NCBI GenBank assembly: GCA_019115805.1 | Contig: DXCW01000006.1 | Coordinates: 1 to 56,958 of the forward strand | Origin: Candidatus Sphingobacterium stercorigallinarum | GTDB taxonomy: Bacteria; Bacteroidota; Bacteroidia; Sphingobacteriales; Sphingobacteriaceae | DNA length: 56,958 nt | Reading direction: 5' to 3' | Part shown: piece after piece, positions 44,648 to 54,304 of the stretch | Layout of the letters: the number at the start of each line of letters is the position of its first letter | How positions within the stretch are numbered: the stretch's first letter is position 1 | Made by a program: the position numbers and the translations under genes | Notes under the pieces: model-generated | Told to the model about the DNA's origin: nothing | Database searches by the model: none | The model's input: only the letters and a program-made list of their open reading frames with translations

Positions 44648-45217
44648 TTGGTCAAAAAATATTTCCTATTGCTTGGACGAATCAGGAACACAAAGGTAAA
44701 GAAAGAAATTGAAACGAATTCCACATTCCCTTTTTTCAATAAATAATAAGTTCTTTATTTAAAGAAGAGTCTTATGGTTTATTAGTCTGTGGAAAATGGG
44801 GAAAATTAGTTCTTTTTTTATTTTGCTTAATGGATGCTGTTGATTTATCCACAGGTTATCCACAACCGGAAAGTTCTTATGTGTTGATTTACAAGCCTGT
44901 CATTTTTCAGCATTTATTTTTTCCATATTTACTTGTGAAATGTTCATCTCTTAAAGATTGTTAATATTGACGTGATTTTATCTTCATATTCAGTTCATAT
45001 TTGTGTATAGAAATAGTGAAATGTGAATATACGGCGAGTTTTCCTTTTTATTCCACGAGTTATATACACGTTTTGCACATATTTTGTTAATTTGTTGATG
45101 GCCTATTCGTTGTTTGAGTTTTCGAAATGCATCTCCAATGATAGCGAAGAAGTTGATGGATTTTAAACGATACATAAAAGATATGGCCGATGGATAGTTA
45201 ATTCTCTGGTTTCTCTT
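44648..45217. other. Candidate chromosomal replication origin (oriC) between nadA and nadB
   Basis: This 570-base gap has no convincing gene. It contains two perfect DnaA boxes in tandem (TTATCCACA at 44845-44853 and 44856-44864). There are also relaxed matches TTTTCCACA (minus strand, 44788-44796) and TTTTGCACA (plus strand, 45071-45079), and a one-mismatch site at 45022-45030. A very AT-rich stretch at about 44801-44830, next to the perfect pair, could be the unwinding element. dnaA, dnaN, mnmG and two parS sites lie within 18 kb. The call is inference from motif content and context. Confidence 0.68.
44845..44864 (+). promoter_or_regulatory. Tandem perfect DnaA boxes
   Basis: Two copies of TTATCCACA in the same orientation are separated by two bases (GG). 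They give an 11-base phase, close to one helical turn, as for cooperative DnaA binding. This is the strongest DnaA-box pair I found in the window. Confidence 0.8.
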
Positions 45218-46810
45218 ATGAGCGATAGACAAGTAGATTTTTTAATAGTGGGGTCCGGAATTGCCGGCCTGAGTTTTGCATTAAAAGCGGCTCATTTGGG
45301 TAAAGTATTGATTGTAACGAAGTCTAATGAAGATGAGTCGAATACGAAATATGCGCAAGGCGGTGTCGCGGTAGTTACACAGAACAGTGATAGCTTTGAA
45401 AAGCATATTGCAGATACCTTAGTCGCCGGGGATGGCTTATGTGATCCCATGGTGGTGGAGCATGTGGTGAAAGAGGGGCCGGATCGGATTGCGGAGTTGA
45501 TTTCCTACGGGACGAATTTTGATAAAGAGGCGTCTGGGGGATACGATTTGGCCAAAGAAGGTGGGCATTCGGAGCATCGAATTTTGCATCATAAGGACAT
45601 TACGGGATACGAAATCGAACGGTCTTTATTGGCAAAGGTTCACGAAAATCCTAATATCGAGATTCGAACACATTATTTTGCTGTGGATTTAATTACGCAA
45701 CATCACCTGGGTGAATACGTTGATCGGAAACGGGATGATATTACGTGTTTTGGTATTTATGCATTTAATACGGAAAATCAAAAGGTCGAGCGCATTTTGG
45801 CTAAAGTGACCTTGATGGCTACGGGTGGCGCGGGTCATATTTATAGCAGTACCACGAATCCCACAATTGCTACTGGAGATGGAATTGCAATGGTTTATCG
45901 GGCGAAAGGAAAAGTTAGGAATATGGAGTTTATCCAGTTTCATCCGACTGCGCTTTATAACCCCCAAGAGTATCCGGCATTTCTCATTTCGGAAGCTGTT
46001 CGTGGTTTCGGGGGCATATTGAGACGACACACTGGGGAGGCATTTATGGAAGAGTATGATGCCCGCGGCGCGCTAGCACCTCGTGATATTGTCGCACGAG
46101 CAATTGACGCTGAAATGAAGAAATCGGGTTTAGATTTCGTTTATCTCGACATTACTCACCGATCTAAGGAGGATATACTGCAACATTTCCCGAATATTTA
46201 TGAGAAGTGCGCAAGTATAGGCCTGGACATGGCTACGAGTTTTATTCCCGTTAGTCCGGCAGCACATTATCTTTGCGGAGGAATTATGGTGGACGCCCAC
46301 GGTGCTACCTCTATTAAGGGATTATACGCCTGTGGGGAGTGTGCGTCAACTGGTCTTCACGGTGCCAATAGGCTAGCCTCTAATTCATTATTAGAGGCTG
46401 CGGTATATGCCCATAGAATTTACGAAGCTGCATCCAGTACATTTGAGGAGGCGGTGTTTCAAGAGGGGGTTCCAAAATGGGATGAATCGAATACCTATTT
46501 GTCGAACGAAGACATATTGGTCACACATAACTTGCGGGAGACTCAGAAAATCATGAGCGATTATGTGGGGATTGTACGTTCGGATTTCCGGTTAGAACGG
46601 GCGCTTAGGCGGCTTCATTTCCTTTATGAAGAAACGGAATCCTTTTACAAGAATACCAAGTTATCAGTTAAGTTGTGTGAGTTGCGTAATGTAATTCAAA
46701 TTGCGTATTTAGTGGTGCGATCAGCTATGGATCGTAAAGAGAGTAGGGGGTTGCATTATACCACGGATTACCCGATTCACGCAGAGCAATTGACAGACAC
46801 TATTTTATAG
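45218..46810 (+). CDS. nadB: L-aspartate oxidase NadB
   Basis: This FAD enzyme oxidises L-aspartate to iminoaspartate, which NadA uses. The 530-residue protein begins with the FAD-binding VGSGIAGLSFALKAAHLG. It shows GGHSEHRILHHKDITG (active-site region), MEFIQFHPTALY and the C-terminal GLYACGECASTGLHGANRLASNSLLEA. The length is typical. It diverges from nadA across the candidate origin, so the two NAD genes may share it as a promoter region. The coding DNA is noticeably richer in G than that of rightward genes further left. Confidence 0.97.
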   Translation: MSDRQVDFLIVGSGIAGLSFALKAAHLGKVLIVTKSNEDESNTKYAQGGVAVVTQNSDSFEKHIADTLVAGDGLCDPMVVEHVVKEGPDRIAELISYGTNFDKEASGGYDLAKEGGHSEHRILHHKDITGYEIERSLLAKVHENPNIEIRTHYFAVDLITQHHLGEYVDRKRDDITCFGIYAFNTENQKVERILAKVTLMATGGAGHIYSSTTNPTIATGDGIAMVYRAKGKVRNMEFIQFHPTALYNPQEYPAFLISEAVRGFGGILRRHTGEAFMEEYDARGALAPRDIVARAIDAEMKKSGLDFVYLDITHRSKEDILQHFPNIYEKCASIGLDMATSFIPVSPAAHYLCGGIMVDAHGATSIKGLYACGECASTGLHGANRLASNSLLEAAVYAHRIYEAASSTFEEAVFQEGVPKWDESNTYLSNEDILVTHNLRETQKIMSDYVGIVRSDFRLERALRRLHFLYEETESFYKNTKLSVKLCELRNVIQIAYLVVRSAMDRKESRGLHYTTDYPIHAEQLTDTIL

Positions 46811-46814
46811 CGAT

Positions 46815-47333
46815 ATGGCAATTATATTATCAGTACGTGGCAATACACCTGTTTTCGGAGCAGATTGCTTTATTGCTCCCAATGCGACTTTAGTGGGGGA
46901 TGTGGAAATCGGATCGCATTGTTCGGTATGGTTTAATGCGGTGGTTAGAGGAGATGTCAATTTTATTCGGATTGGTGATTATACCAATATACAGGATAAC
47001 GTTACCATTCATGGGACTTATGAAAAGAACGGTACGGCAATAGGCGGGCATGTGAATATTGGCCACAATGCGATTGTCCACGGGTGTCAGATAGATGACT
47101 CGGTGCTCATAGGAATGGGAGCGATAGTAATGGATCGGGCACACGTCCAATCCAATGTTATTATTGCTGCCGGTGCCGTGGTTTTAGAAAATACGGTTTG
47201 TGAATCAGGATTTCTTTATGCTGGTGTTCCGGCAAAAAAGATCAAACCATTGACGTCTGATCAAATTGGATTATTACAAAATTTACCCCATAATTATGTA
47301 CTGTATAGTTCCTGGTTCTTGGACGAGGAGTAA
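46815..47333 (+). CDS. Gamma-class carbonic anhydrase-like protein
   Basis: This 172-residue left-handed beta-helix protein of the gamma carbonic anhydrase/YrdA group has hexapeptide repeats throughout. Zinc-binding His positions are visible in TIHGTYE and IGHNAIVHGCQ. The family trimer binds zinc at subunit interfaces; many members have little carbonic anhydrase activity, so the actual role is open. It starts 4 bases after nadB. The end YSSWFLDEE converges on the Ig-like lipoprotein gene, 13 bases away. Confidence 0.92.
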   Translation: MAIILSVRGNTPVFGADCFIAPNATLVGDVEIGSHCSVWFNAVVRGDVNFIRIGDYTNIQDNVTIHGTYEKNGTAIGGHVNIGHNAIVHGCQIDDSVLIGMGAIVMDRAHVQSNVIIAAGAVVLENTVCESGFLYAGVPAKKIKPLTSDQIGLLQNLPHNYVLYSSWFLDEE

Positions 47334-47346
47334 GTCAGTGCGTACC

Positions 47347-49029
47347 TTAGCGTTTGAAATCGACTTCGATGGTTTCATTTTGTTCCCAATTGGCCCTAAT
47401 GGTAAATGTACGATCTAAATACCAAATCGGCTCGGGTTGTCGAAGTGTATAGACATCTCCAGCGTCCCATTTTCCGTTTTTGTTGTCATCTTGTATCAAT
47501 CGGATCGCGTATTTTCCGCCTGGGAATTTAATATAACTTAATTGATGGTTATCGGGTAGGACCTGAATATCGAATATTTTTTCTTTTGCTTCGTCGATTA
47601 ATTCGACGATATACTGTGTTGTGGAGTCTAAACCGTTAAAGGTGAGGTTAATATCACCATAATTCTCTGTTTCGTTTAACGTAAATTGGCTTTTGAATTC
47701 TTGATTGTGTTCACCGAACGGGCCAATTAAAGCACCTTCTTCCAAAACCAGTTCGTAATTGATTTTTGGTTTCCAATTGTATCGTATGTGATATAGTTCT
47801 TTTTTTACACTATCCTGTTGTAGTTGAAAATTACGTCGTGAAACAGAGTCTTCTAATAGCAGGACCTTTGATTTGTCTATGCGAGAAACGGGATAGTTGG
47901 CGGTTAATTCGATATGTTTAATTCGATCAACCTGGTTAGTGATATTTAATCTTGGAATAATAGTGGCGTCTATTTTGACGTTTCTGGCTTTCCGTAGCTC
48001 CAATGTATCTAATATCTCTTGTTGTTCAAAAAGCGCGATTTTTAAGGAGTCGAATTCTAAGTTTTCCACATAGATTTTCGCGGTATCTGCGGTAGGAGAG
48101 AGGCGCACAATTTTGTTTTGATCGAGATCTTCGGGATCAATAATGGTGAATTTCGGTGCTTCCAATGGCCGATTAAACGTAAATAAAAGGCTACCATCGG
48201 AATCCACCTTCTTCTCCAAGTTTCTAAACGTCTGTGGTTTGCCAGGAGTATATTCCAGATGAATTCCACTTACGTTTTCTTGGAGAACGATGCTATCCTG
48301 GAGGAAGCCAATCCATTCATCGTTTCCGTTGAATATCTTATCGTTATTCACATCTTTTAGTGCATACACGCGGTAGGTATCTTCTCTGAGGTTATTGAAC
48401 TGAAAGTTGCCCGATGAATCGACGTTCGTATAATACGATGCTTTTTTCTTACCGAATATACTGTCTTGACGGGTAGGAATAAGCAGTGCTATTACTTCTT
48501 TGTCTTTATCTAAATCAAATTCCTTGGTATATCCGTTTTGGACCTTTCCGGATATGGATAGGGAGTCTAAAACATCACCTGTAGCAAACACGTAATTGTA
48601 GTTGATAAACGGATTGCCTTCGTTAAAATCTACCAAGCCTTTTCCAAAGTTGATCGTGTAAGTGGTGTTCTCTTCTAGAGAATCGGGCAATTCAATAATA
48701 AATCTTTTCTTTCTGACTTTATAAAGGGGTTGTGTAGGTACATCTGGTGAAATGTTGAATTCTTTCCCTGGATTTTCTGTTTTTATAAACTCATCGAAAG
48801 TGAGAATGATTTCTTTGTCTTTAAAATTTCTAGATAGATTTTCAGGAGTAACATCTAGCAATTGTGGCGGGATGGAATCTTTTGGACCGCCAGTGGGGCG
48901 TTGCATATTTGCACACTGCAAAAAGCTACTAACTAAAATGGTTAATCCAATAAAAAACGCACACCTTTTAAATAATGTGTTTTTTAGGCGATTTGGGAGA
49001 CTTTTTGTTTTTCCGGACCCTAAGTTCAT
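47347..49029 (-). CDS. Ig-like domain lipoprotein
   Basis: This 560-residue protein has a 20-residue positively charged N-terminus, a hydrophobic segment (about 24-38) and a possible lipid-attachment Cys in FLQCANMQ. The lipobox is weak (Gln before Cys). The start of the mature part, RPTGGPKDSIPPQLLDVTPEN, is the hallmark of a Bacteroidota family with an N-terminal SbsA-type Ig-like domain (about 50-155). Several beta-rich domains follow and the end has IRLIQDDNKNGKWDAGDV, resembling a dockerin-like calcium motif. The function is unknown; it is likely on the cell surface. Confidence 0.83.
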   Translation of the reverse strand: MNLGSGKTKSLPNRLKNTLFKRCAFFIGLTILVSSFLQCANMQRPTGGPKDSIPPQLLDVTPENLSRNFKDKEIILTFDEFIKTENPGKEFNISPDVPTQPLYKVRKKRFIIELPDSLEENTTYTINFGKGLVDFNEGNPFINYNYVFATGDVLDSLSISGKVQNGYTKEFDLDKDKEVIALLIPTRQDSIFGKKKASYYTNVDSSGNFQFNNLREDTYRVYALKDVNNDKIFNGNDEWIGFLQDSIVLQENVSGIHLEYTPGKPQTFRNLEKKVDSDGSLLFTFNRPLEAPKFTIIDPEDLDQNKIVRLSPTADTAKIYVENLEFDSLKIALFEQQEILDTLELRKARNVKIDATIIPRLNITNQVDRIKHIELTANYPVSRIDKSKVLLLEDSVSRRNFQLQQDSVKKELYHIRYNWKPKINYELVLEEGALIGPFGEHNQEFKSQFTLNETENYGDINLTFNGLDSTTQYIVELIDEAKEKIFDIQVLPDNHQLSYIKFPGGKYAIRLIQDDNKNGKWDAGDVYTLRQPEPIWYLDRTFTIRANWEQNETIEVDFKR

Positions 49030-49095
49030 TTTTTTATAAATAATGCCGTATAAGGCTTTAAAAAATATAGAGTTAATATATTGAAAATTAAGTAG

Positions 49096-50955
49096 TTACG
49101 TTAAATGTACCATAAGAACGCTGATATCCGCCGGCGAGACGCCTGAAATGCGCGATGCTTGTCCTAGTGTCCGCGGTTTTACTTTCAGTAATTTCTGTCT
49201 CGCTTCTGTAGATAATGAAGTTAGGGAATTATAATCGAAATCAGGGTTAATTTCTCGGTCTTCCATTTTTTTCATTTTATTAACAATCTCCATTTCCTTT
49301 TCAAAATAGCTTTCATACTTGACCTTGATCTCGGCCTGTTCTATCGTGTCAGCGTCGAATTGTTTTACGAAGTCACCGAAATCGGGATTTCCTTCAAAAA
49401 GATCTTCTATGACAATCTGCGGTCTGGATAGTATATTAAACAGTTTTGTTTTCTGATGGATAGGGCTTGATCCGCGATCGACTAAAATCGGATTCATTTG
49501 CTCTAAGCTCACGGAATACTTTTTCAAGTAGTCGATTATATGTTTGGAGTTTGCGATTTTGTCATTTACTTTTTGCAGCCGTTCATCCGAAACCAATCCC
49601 AGTTTGTGTGCTAGTGGCGTTAAACGGATGTCCGCATTATCTTGTCGTAAAAGTAAACGGTGCTCTGCTCGAGACGTAAACATGCGGTAGGGTTCATCCG
49701 TTCCTTTAGTAACCAGGTCGTCGATCAATACGCCGATATAGGATTCGGATCTTTTTAGTATCAATTCCTGATCATCGTTGATGCGTTGGTGTGCATTTAT
49801 TCCAGCCATCAACCCTTGTGCTCCGGCTTCCTCGTAACCCGTAGTGCCGTTAATTTGTCCAGCAAAAAATAGATGTTTTATTTTTAACGTTTCTAGGGTT
49901 AAATCTAACTGCATAGGAGGGAAGTAGTCGTATTCTATCGCATAACCGGGACGGAACATATTGGCTTGCTCGAAACCTGGAATCAAACGCATAGCACGGA
50001 GTTGTACATCTTCAGGAAGAGAAGTGGAAAAGCCATTTACGTAAATCTCCACCGTTCGAAATCCTTCCGGTTCTACAAAAATTTGATGTCGATCTCGTTC
50101 GGAAAAGCGATTGATTTTATCTTCAATTGACGGACAGTAACGCGGACCTAATCCCTTTATTCGCCCAGTAAACATAGGGGATTGTTCAAATCCTGTTTTT
50201 AAAATTTCGTGAACTTCGGGGTTCGTATAAGTAATCCAGCAACAACGTTGTTCAGTAGGGGTTTTAGTATCAGTGAAAGAAAAGCGTCCGGGATTTTCAT
50301 CGCCCCATTGTTCTTCCATAGCTTCATAGTTTAAACTTCTGCCGTCGACCCGCGGGGGCGTCCCGGTTTTCATCCGACCCGATTCAAAGCCTAAAGTAAT
50401 CAGTTGTTCGGTAATGCCAGTAGCAGCGCGTTCACCCGTTCTCCCCCCGCCGAATTTCTTTTCTCCGACATGGATGACACCATTCAAGAAGGTGCCGTTT
50501 GTCAATATTACAGCATCACTCTCAATGCGGAGACCCATGGTAGTAACCACACCTTTAGCTTGGTCGCCATCGATAATGATTTCCTTAACCGTGTCTTGCC
50601 ACATGTCTAGGTTGGGCAAAGCTTCCAATTGTAGTCGCCACTCTTCCGCAAATCGCATGCGGTCGTTTTGTGTACGCGGACTCCACATGGCCGGCCCCTT
50701 CGATCTATTTAACATACGGAATTGCAGCGTTGATTTGTCGGCAATGATTCCCGTATATCCACCCATCGCATCAATTTCTCTTACGATTTGTCCCTTCGCT
50801 ACTCCACCGATTGCGGGATTGCAACTCATCTGTGCAATCACTCCCATATTCATCGTAATTAGAAGAACCGATGATCCGAGGTTCGCAGCTGCAGCCGCGG
50901 CTTCACATCCTGCATGGCCACCACCAACTACTATTATATTATATTTTTTAAACAT
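49096..50955 (-). CDS. mnmG: tRNA uridine-5-carboxymethylaminomethyl enzyme MnmG (GidA)
   Basis: MnmG, with MnmE, makes the cmnm5 modification of the wobble uridine in several tRNAs. The 619-residue protein has the FAD motif [19 protein letters not shown] (about 9-27), [37 protein letters not shown] and the C-terminal region with [14 protein letters not shown]. It is often next to the replication origin in bacteria. Here it is about 4 kb from nadB and directly adjacent to two parS-like palindromes that lie just upstream of its start. Confidence 0.97.
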   Translation of the reverse strand: MFKKYNIIVVGGGHAGCEAAAAAANLGSSVLLITMNMGVIAQMSCNPAIGGVAKGQIVREIDAMGGYTGIIADKSTLQFRMLNRSKGPAMWSPRTQNDRMRFAEEWRLQLEALPNLDMWQDTVKEIIIDGDQAKGVVTTMGLRIESDAVILTNGTFLNGVIHVGEKKFGGGRTGERAATGITEQLITLGFESGRMKTGTPPRVDGRSLNYEAMEEQWGDENPGRFSFTDTKTPTEQRCCWITYTNPEVHEILKTGFEQSPMFTGRIKGLGPRYCPSIEDKINRFSERDRHQIFVEPEGFRTVEIYVNGFSTSLPEDVQLRAMRLIPGFEQANMFRPGYAIEYDYFPPMQLDLTLETLKIKHLFFAGQINGTTGYEEAGAQGLMAGINAHQRINDDQELILKRSESYIGVLIDDLVTKGTDEPYRMFTSRAEHRLLLRQDNADIRLTPLAHKLGLVSDERLQKVNDKIANSKHIIDYLKKYSVSLEQMNPILVDRGSSPIHQKTKLFNILSRPQIVIEDLFEGNPDFGDFVKQFDADTIEQAEIKVKYESYFEKEMEIVNKMKKMEDREINPDFDYNSLTSLSTEARQKLLKVKPRTLGQASRISGVSPADISVLMVHLT

Positions 50956-50970
50956 ATTTTTTTATTTTAG

Positions 50971-50984
50971 GTTTCACGTGAAAC
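50971..50984. other. parS-like ParB-binding site 1
   Basis: The perfect 14-base palindrome GTTTCACGTGAAAC matches the core of the parS consensus TGTTNCACGTGAAACA at every core base; the outer bases differ (G on the left, G on the right). It lies 16 bases upstream of the mnmG start, in a 55-base intergenic gap. ParB binding would mark the chromosomal centromere. ParA/ParB are not in the window. Confidence 0.88.
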
Positions 50985-50996
50985 GCTGAGTTAAAA

Positions 50997-51010
50997 GTTT
51001 CACGTGAAAC
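50997..51010. other. parS-like ParB-binding site 2
   Basis: This is a second perfect GTTTCACGTGAAAC, 12 bases after the first. It abuts the stop codon of the ABC-F gene (51011). Two copies of so rare a palindrome in one 55-base gap are very unlikely by chance. The flanking bases (A left, T right) also form a palindrome, giving 16 symmetric bases. Confidence 0.88.
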
Positions 51011-52891
51011 TTATGCGAATTCAGAAAGCACTAACCATCGGTCGGTTTTTTTATCGAGTGTGTTTTTTAGTTCTTCGATGACTTTTGCAAGTTCTGTAAG
51101 CTTAAGGTGGTCATCTGTCTCGGATAGTTTATAGGTGTGCATTTCAATGGATCGTTCTAGAAATTCGATTTCTGTTCCCAGATCTTTGAATTCTATTTGT
51201 TCTTTATAAGTGAGGGTTTTTTTTGATACCGTCTTCTCTGGCGCTGTGTTTTTAGGCTCAGACTCTTTTACACTTTTAATTGACTGTTCTTGTTCTAATT
51301 TGAAGTCGGCGTAGTTCCCGTTGTAGATGGTGATGTCACCACTTCCGGTGAAAATAAAAAGTTGGTCGGTCAATTTATCTAAAAGATAGCGGTCGTGTGA
51401 GACCAGTATCAACACCCCCGGAAATTCCTCAAGGAACTCTTCAAGGACATTCAAAGTGTCTATATCTAAATCATTAGAAGGCTCATCTAAAATCAAAAAA
51501 TTTGGATTAGCCATTAGTATTCGCAAGAGGTGCAAACGCTTTTTTTCGCCACCACTGAGTTTTTCCACCAAGCCAAACTGCTTATTTGGAGGAAAAAGAA
51601 ACTGGGTCAGCAGTTGGGAAGCGGTTATTTGCTCTCCATTTTTAAGTTCAATATACTCCGCCACATTTTTGACAATATCAATAACACGGTCTTGGGAATT
51701 GAATTGTAGGCCCTCCTGTTTGTAATAACCGAACCGAGTGGTTTCCCCTAAATCGACAGTTCCTGAACTTGGCGGTAGCGCGCCGGTAATCAAATTAAGA
51801 AATGTTGTTTTACCACTGCCGTTTTTTCCCGCCAAACCGATACGATCGGATTTTTTAAAGACGTATGAGAATGAGGAAATAATCTCTTTATTTTTCGTCC
51901 GGAAGGAGATGCCCATTAGTTCCAGTATCTTTTTTCCTTGCCGGGTCATATCAACGGAAAGGGAAAGTTTTTCTTTCGCCATCGGCCCTTTCGATTTCTC
52001 TTCGAGATCATAGAAACTCTCGATACGAGCTTTCGCTTTGGTCCCCCGTGCCTGCGGTTGTCGGCGCATCCATTCCAATTCCTTTCGCCATAAATTTCTC
52101 GCCTTATCAGCAGAGGCGATTAACATTGTTTCCCGCTCGTTCTTTTTCTCTAAAAAATACGCATAGTTTCCTCGATAGTTGTATATTTTTCCTTGATCTA
52201 GTTCGCGAATTTCGGTGCAGACTTGATCGAGAAAATACCGGTCGTGGGAAACAACAATAACGGTCCTATTTTTACTTATCAGCAGTTTTTCCAACCATTC
52301 AATCGTCTCTATATCTAAGTGGTTAGTCGGTTCGTCTAATATAAATACATCGGGTTCGTCGATCAGTAGTTTGGCTAACGCAAGCCGCTTCCGTTGTCCA
52401 CCACTGAGTGTGCCGATCGTCTGGTGTAGATTTTCAATTTGAAACCGACCCAGAATTTGTTTAAATGACTGTTCGTATTCCCAAGCATCCAAATGGGTTA
52501 ACTTAGCGGTCAAGTTATGAAAATTATCGGAAGTAAAATCCTGATTATCAACTAGTTGATCGTATTCTCGTATCAATTGTTGGCGTTCGTCGTCTGCCGA
52601 GTATATGTAATCGCGTATGGCCTGGTCGTAGTTGAATTCCGGTTGTTGGGGTAGGTAGCCGATCTGAATCCCTCGTTCTTTTACTACTCTCCCTTCTTGT
52701 GGTTGCAATTCCTCTGCCAATATCCTTAACAGGGTTGATTTTCCTGTTCCATTAACACCGACTAACGCAACGCGATCGCCTTTTTGTACAGCGAAATGGA
52801 TTTCTTTAAACAACCAACGGTCGTTAAAGGCATGACTAACTTTTTCTGTGCTTAAAATACTCACCTGTTCATCCTTAAAATACGAGTACAA
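51011..52891 (-). CDS. ABC-F family ATPase (Uup-like)
   Basis: This 626-residue soluble protein has two ABC domains. First half: VGVNGTGKST, LSGGQRKRLALAK and ILDEPTNHLD. Second half: AGKNGSGKTT, LSGGEKKRLHLLR and ILDEPSNDLD. A linker (about 245-290) and a C-terminal coiled coil (about 560-626) resemble Uup. ABC-F proteins work on ribosomes; Uup-like members also affect DNA rearrangement. No membrane domain is seen. A GTG at 52864 (VSILSTEKVSHAF) could be the real start; the ATG at 52891 is kept. Its stop touches a parS-like site. Confidence 0.93.
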   Translation of the reverse strand: MYSYFKDEQVSILSTEKVSHAFNDRWLFKEIHFAVQKGDRVALVGVNGTGKSTLLRILAEELQPQEGRVVKERGIQIGYLPQQPEFNYDQAIRDYIYSADDERQQLIREYDQLVDNQDFTSDNFHNLTAKLTHLDAWEYEQSFKQILGRFQIENLHQTIGTLSGGQRKRLALAKLLIDEPDVFILDEPTNHLDIETIEWLEKLLISKNRTVIVVSHDRYFLDQVCTEIRELDQGKIYNYRGNYAYFLEKKNERETMLIASADKARNLWRKELEWMRRQPQARGTKAKARIESFYDLEEKSKGPMAKEKLSLSVDMTRQGKKILELMGISFRTKNKEIISSFSYVFKKSDRIGLAGKNGSGKTTFLNLITGALPPSSGTVDLGETTRFGYYKQEGLQFNSQDRVIDIVKNVAEYIELKNGEQITASQLLTQFLFPPNKQFGLVEKLSGGEKKRLHLLRILMANPNFLILDEPSNDLDIDTLNVLEEFLEEFPGVLILVSHDRYLLDKLTDQLFIFTGSGDITIYNGNYADFKLEQEQSIKSVKESEPKNTAPEKTVSKKTLTYKEQIEFKDLGTEIEFLERSIEMHTYKLSETDDHLKLTELAKVIEELKNTLDKKTDRWLVLSEFA

Positions 52892-52960
52892 AATTATTAA
52901 ATATTTGTCACTCTAAACGGATTATGCTGAAAAGAAGACACCTAGTTGACTGCGCCGTGA

Positions 52961-53347
52961 TTAGTTGAGGCGGTAATCGGCGATGAGTTGAAATCTCGGA
53001 ATATGAACATGGAATATAGAGTTATCTAGCTCACGTATCATTTCGTAATAGCCTTCCATAAACCCCATATCACTCTTTAAATTGCATCCCGACATATATT
53101 GGTGAACATCCCCTGGAGCCAATACGGGCTGTTCGCCGACGACACCTTCGCCATCGACCTGCTTGTTGCTGCCTATAGAATCATAAATATTCCAATGACG
53201 TCGTACCAGTTGAATGGTGTAGTCGCTCAGGTTTTCAATTGTTATGCGGTAGGCGAACATGAAATGCTCGCTATCCGGATTGGAGTATTCCGGTTGATAC
53301 CGAGTAATTACTGATATTTTTATTCCAGACGTGATTTGTGTCGTCAT
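52961..53347 (-). CDS. apaG: ApaG (DUF525) domain protein
   Basis: This 128-residue single ApaG fold has ITIENLSDYTIQLVRRHWNIYDS (diagnostic part LVRRHWNI, about 47-54) and VGEQPVLAPGDVHQYMSGCNL. It was first linked to cobalt/magnesium sensitivity in Salmonella. It is fibronectin-III-like and its role is not well defined; in eukaryotes the fold is a protein-interaction domain. It ends 69 bases before the ABC-F gene on the same strand. Confidence 0.93.
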   Translation of the reverse strand: MTTQITSGIKISVITRYQPEYSNPDSEHFMFAYRITIENLSDYTIQLVRRHWNIYDSIGSNKQVDGEGVVGEQPVLAPGDVHQYMSGCNLKSDMGFMEGYYEMIRELDNSIFHVHIPRFQLIADYRLN

Positions 53348-53573
53348 AGTCCGCCAATATTATTATTTCCTGTGATTTAGACAACTGTGGGCCCATTTAG
53401 TTTCCTGAAATTTACATTTAAAGGACAGAAAATATGTGGTTTCACGAAATTTAAAATAACAAACAAATTGATGAATTACCAAAAAATAATTCAAAAACGC
53501 AAAGTAGGAGATAAGCGGTTAAATATTACGGGTGCTTAGCTGGCATTCACTAGAAATTAGGCATATTTGTATA

Positions 53574-54287
53574 ATGGCGAAAGGTACACTTTTTTTAATA
53601 CCCGTCCCGTTGTCGGATGATGCGGCCGCTGGATCGTTCACACATTTATATGCCCAGGTAATAAATGAAATAGACGAATACATTGTCGAAAATAAAAAAA
53701 CGGCACGGAAGTTTCTAAAACAGGGAGGTTTGACGACCGCTCAAAGTGATTTGATCCTGCATGATTACGGCAAACACAATCGTTCGGCTATAAACTATGG
53801 AGAGATGTTCGCTTCGCTTTTAAAGGGTAAAGACGTGGGATTGATGTCCGAAGCGGGTTGTCCGGGTGTGGCGGATCCGGGTGCTGATATTGTAGCCGAG
53901 GCACACAGAAAGGGGATTCGCGTGGTGCCTTTAGTTGGACCGAGTTCCATTCTTTTAGCATTAATGGGCTCTGGTTTTAGTGGACAAAACTTTAGTTTTC
54001 ATGGATATTTACCCATTCATAAAAGCGAGCGAGCAACAATGATTAGAGCGTTGGAGCAACGTAGTGCAAAGGAAGGGAGTACGCAGTTATTTATTGAGAC
54101 GCCTTTTCGTAACAATCAGTTATTTAGCGATCTCTTAAAGTATTGTAAGGCACAAACGAAATTATGTATCGCAAGCGAATTGACCTCAGCGGACGAATTT
54201 ATTGTCACTAAAGAAATGGGTGCTTGGAAAACCAGTGTGCCTGACTTGCATAAGAAGCCGACTATTTTTTTACTTTTTGCTCGCTAA
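53574..54287 (+). CDS. RsmI-like SAM-dependent methyltransferase
   Basis: This 237-residue protein of the tetrapyrrole methylase superfamily has GTLFLIPVPLSDDAAAG, VENKKTARKFLKQ, the nucleotide/SAM loop LMSEAGCPGVADPGAD and VPLVGPSSILLALMGSGF, close to RsmI, which 2'-O-methylates C1402 of 16S rRNA. In this phylum there is a separate group with this shorter, different N-terminus, so I do not give the rsmI name. The frame extends to 53532; start 53574 gives the family N-terminus MAKGTLFLIP. Confidence 0.87.
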   Translation: MAKGTLFLIPVPLSDDAAAGSFTHLYAQVINEIDEYIVENKKTARKFLKQGGLTTAQSDLILHDYGKHNRSAINYGEMFASLLKGKDVGLMSEAGCPGVADPGADIVAEAHRKGIRVVPLVGPSSILLALMGSGFSGQNFSFHGYLPIHKSERATMIRALEQRSAKEGSTQLFIETPFRNNQLFSDLLKYCKAQTKLCIASELTSADEFIVTKEMGAWKTSVPDLHKKPTIFLLFAR

Positions 54288-54304
54288 TGTTGTAATTTTA
54301 AGCA

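Noticed and set aside
44990-45232. 80-residue minus-strand ORF in the nadA-nadB gap
   Set aside because: AT-rich composition, no family resemblance, overlaps the nadB start and crosses a DnaA-box-like site; read as chance within the candidate origin.
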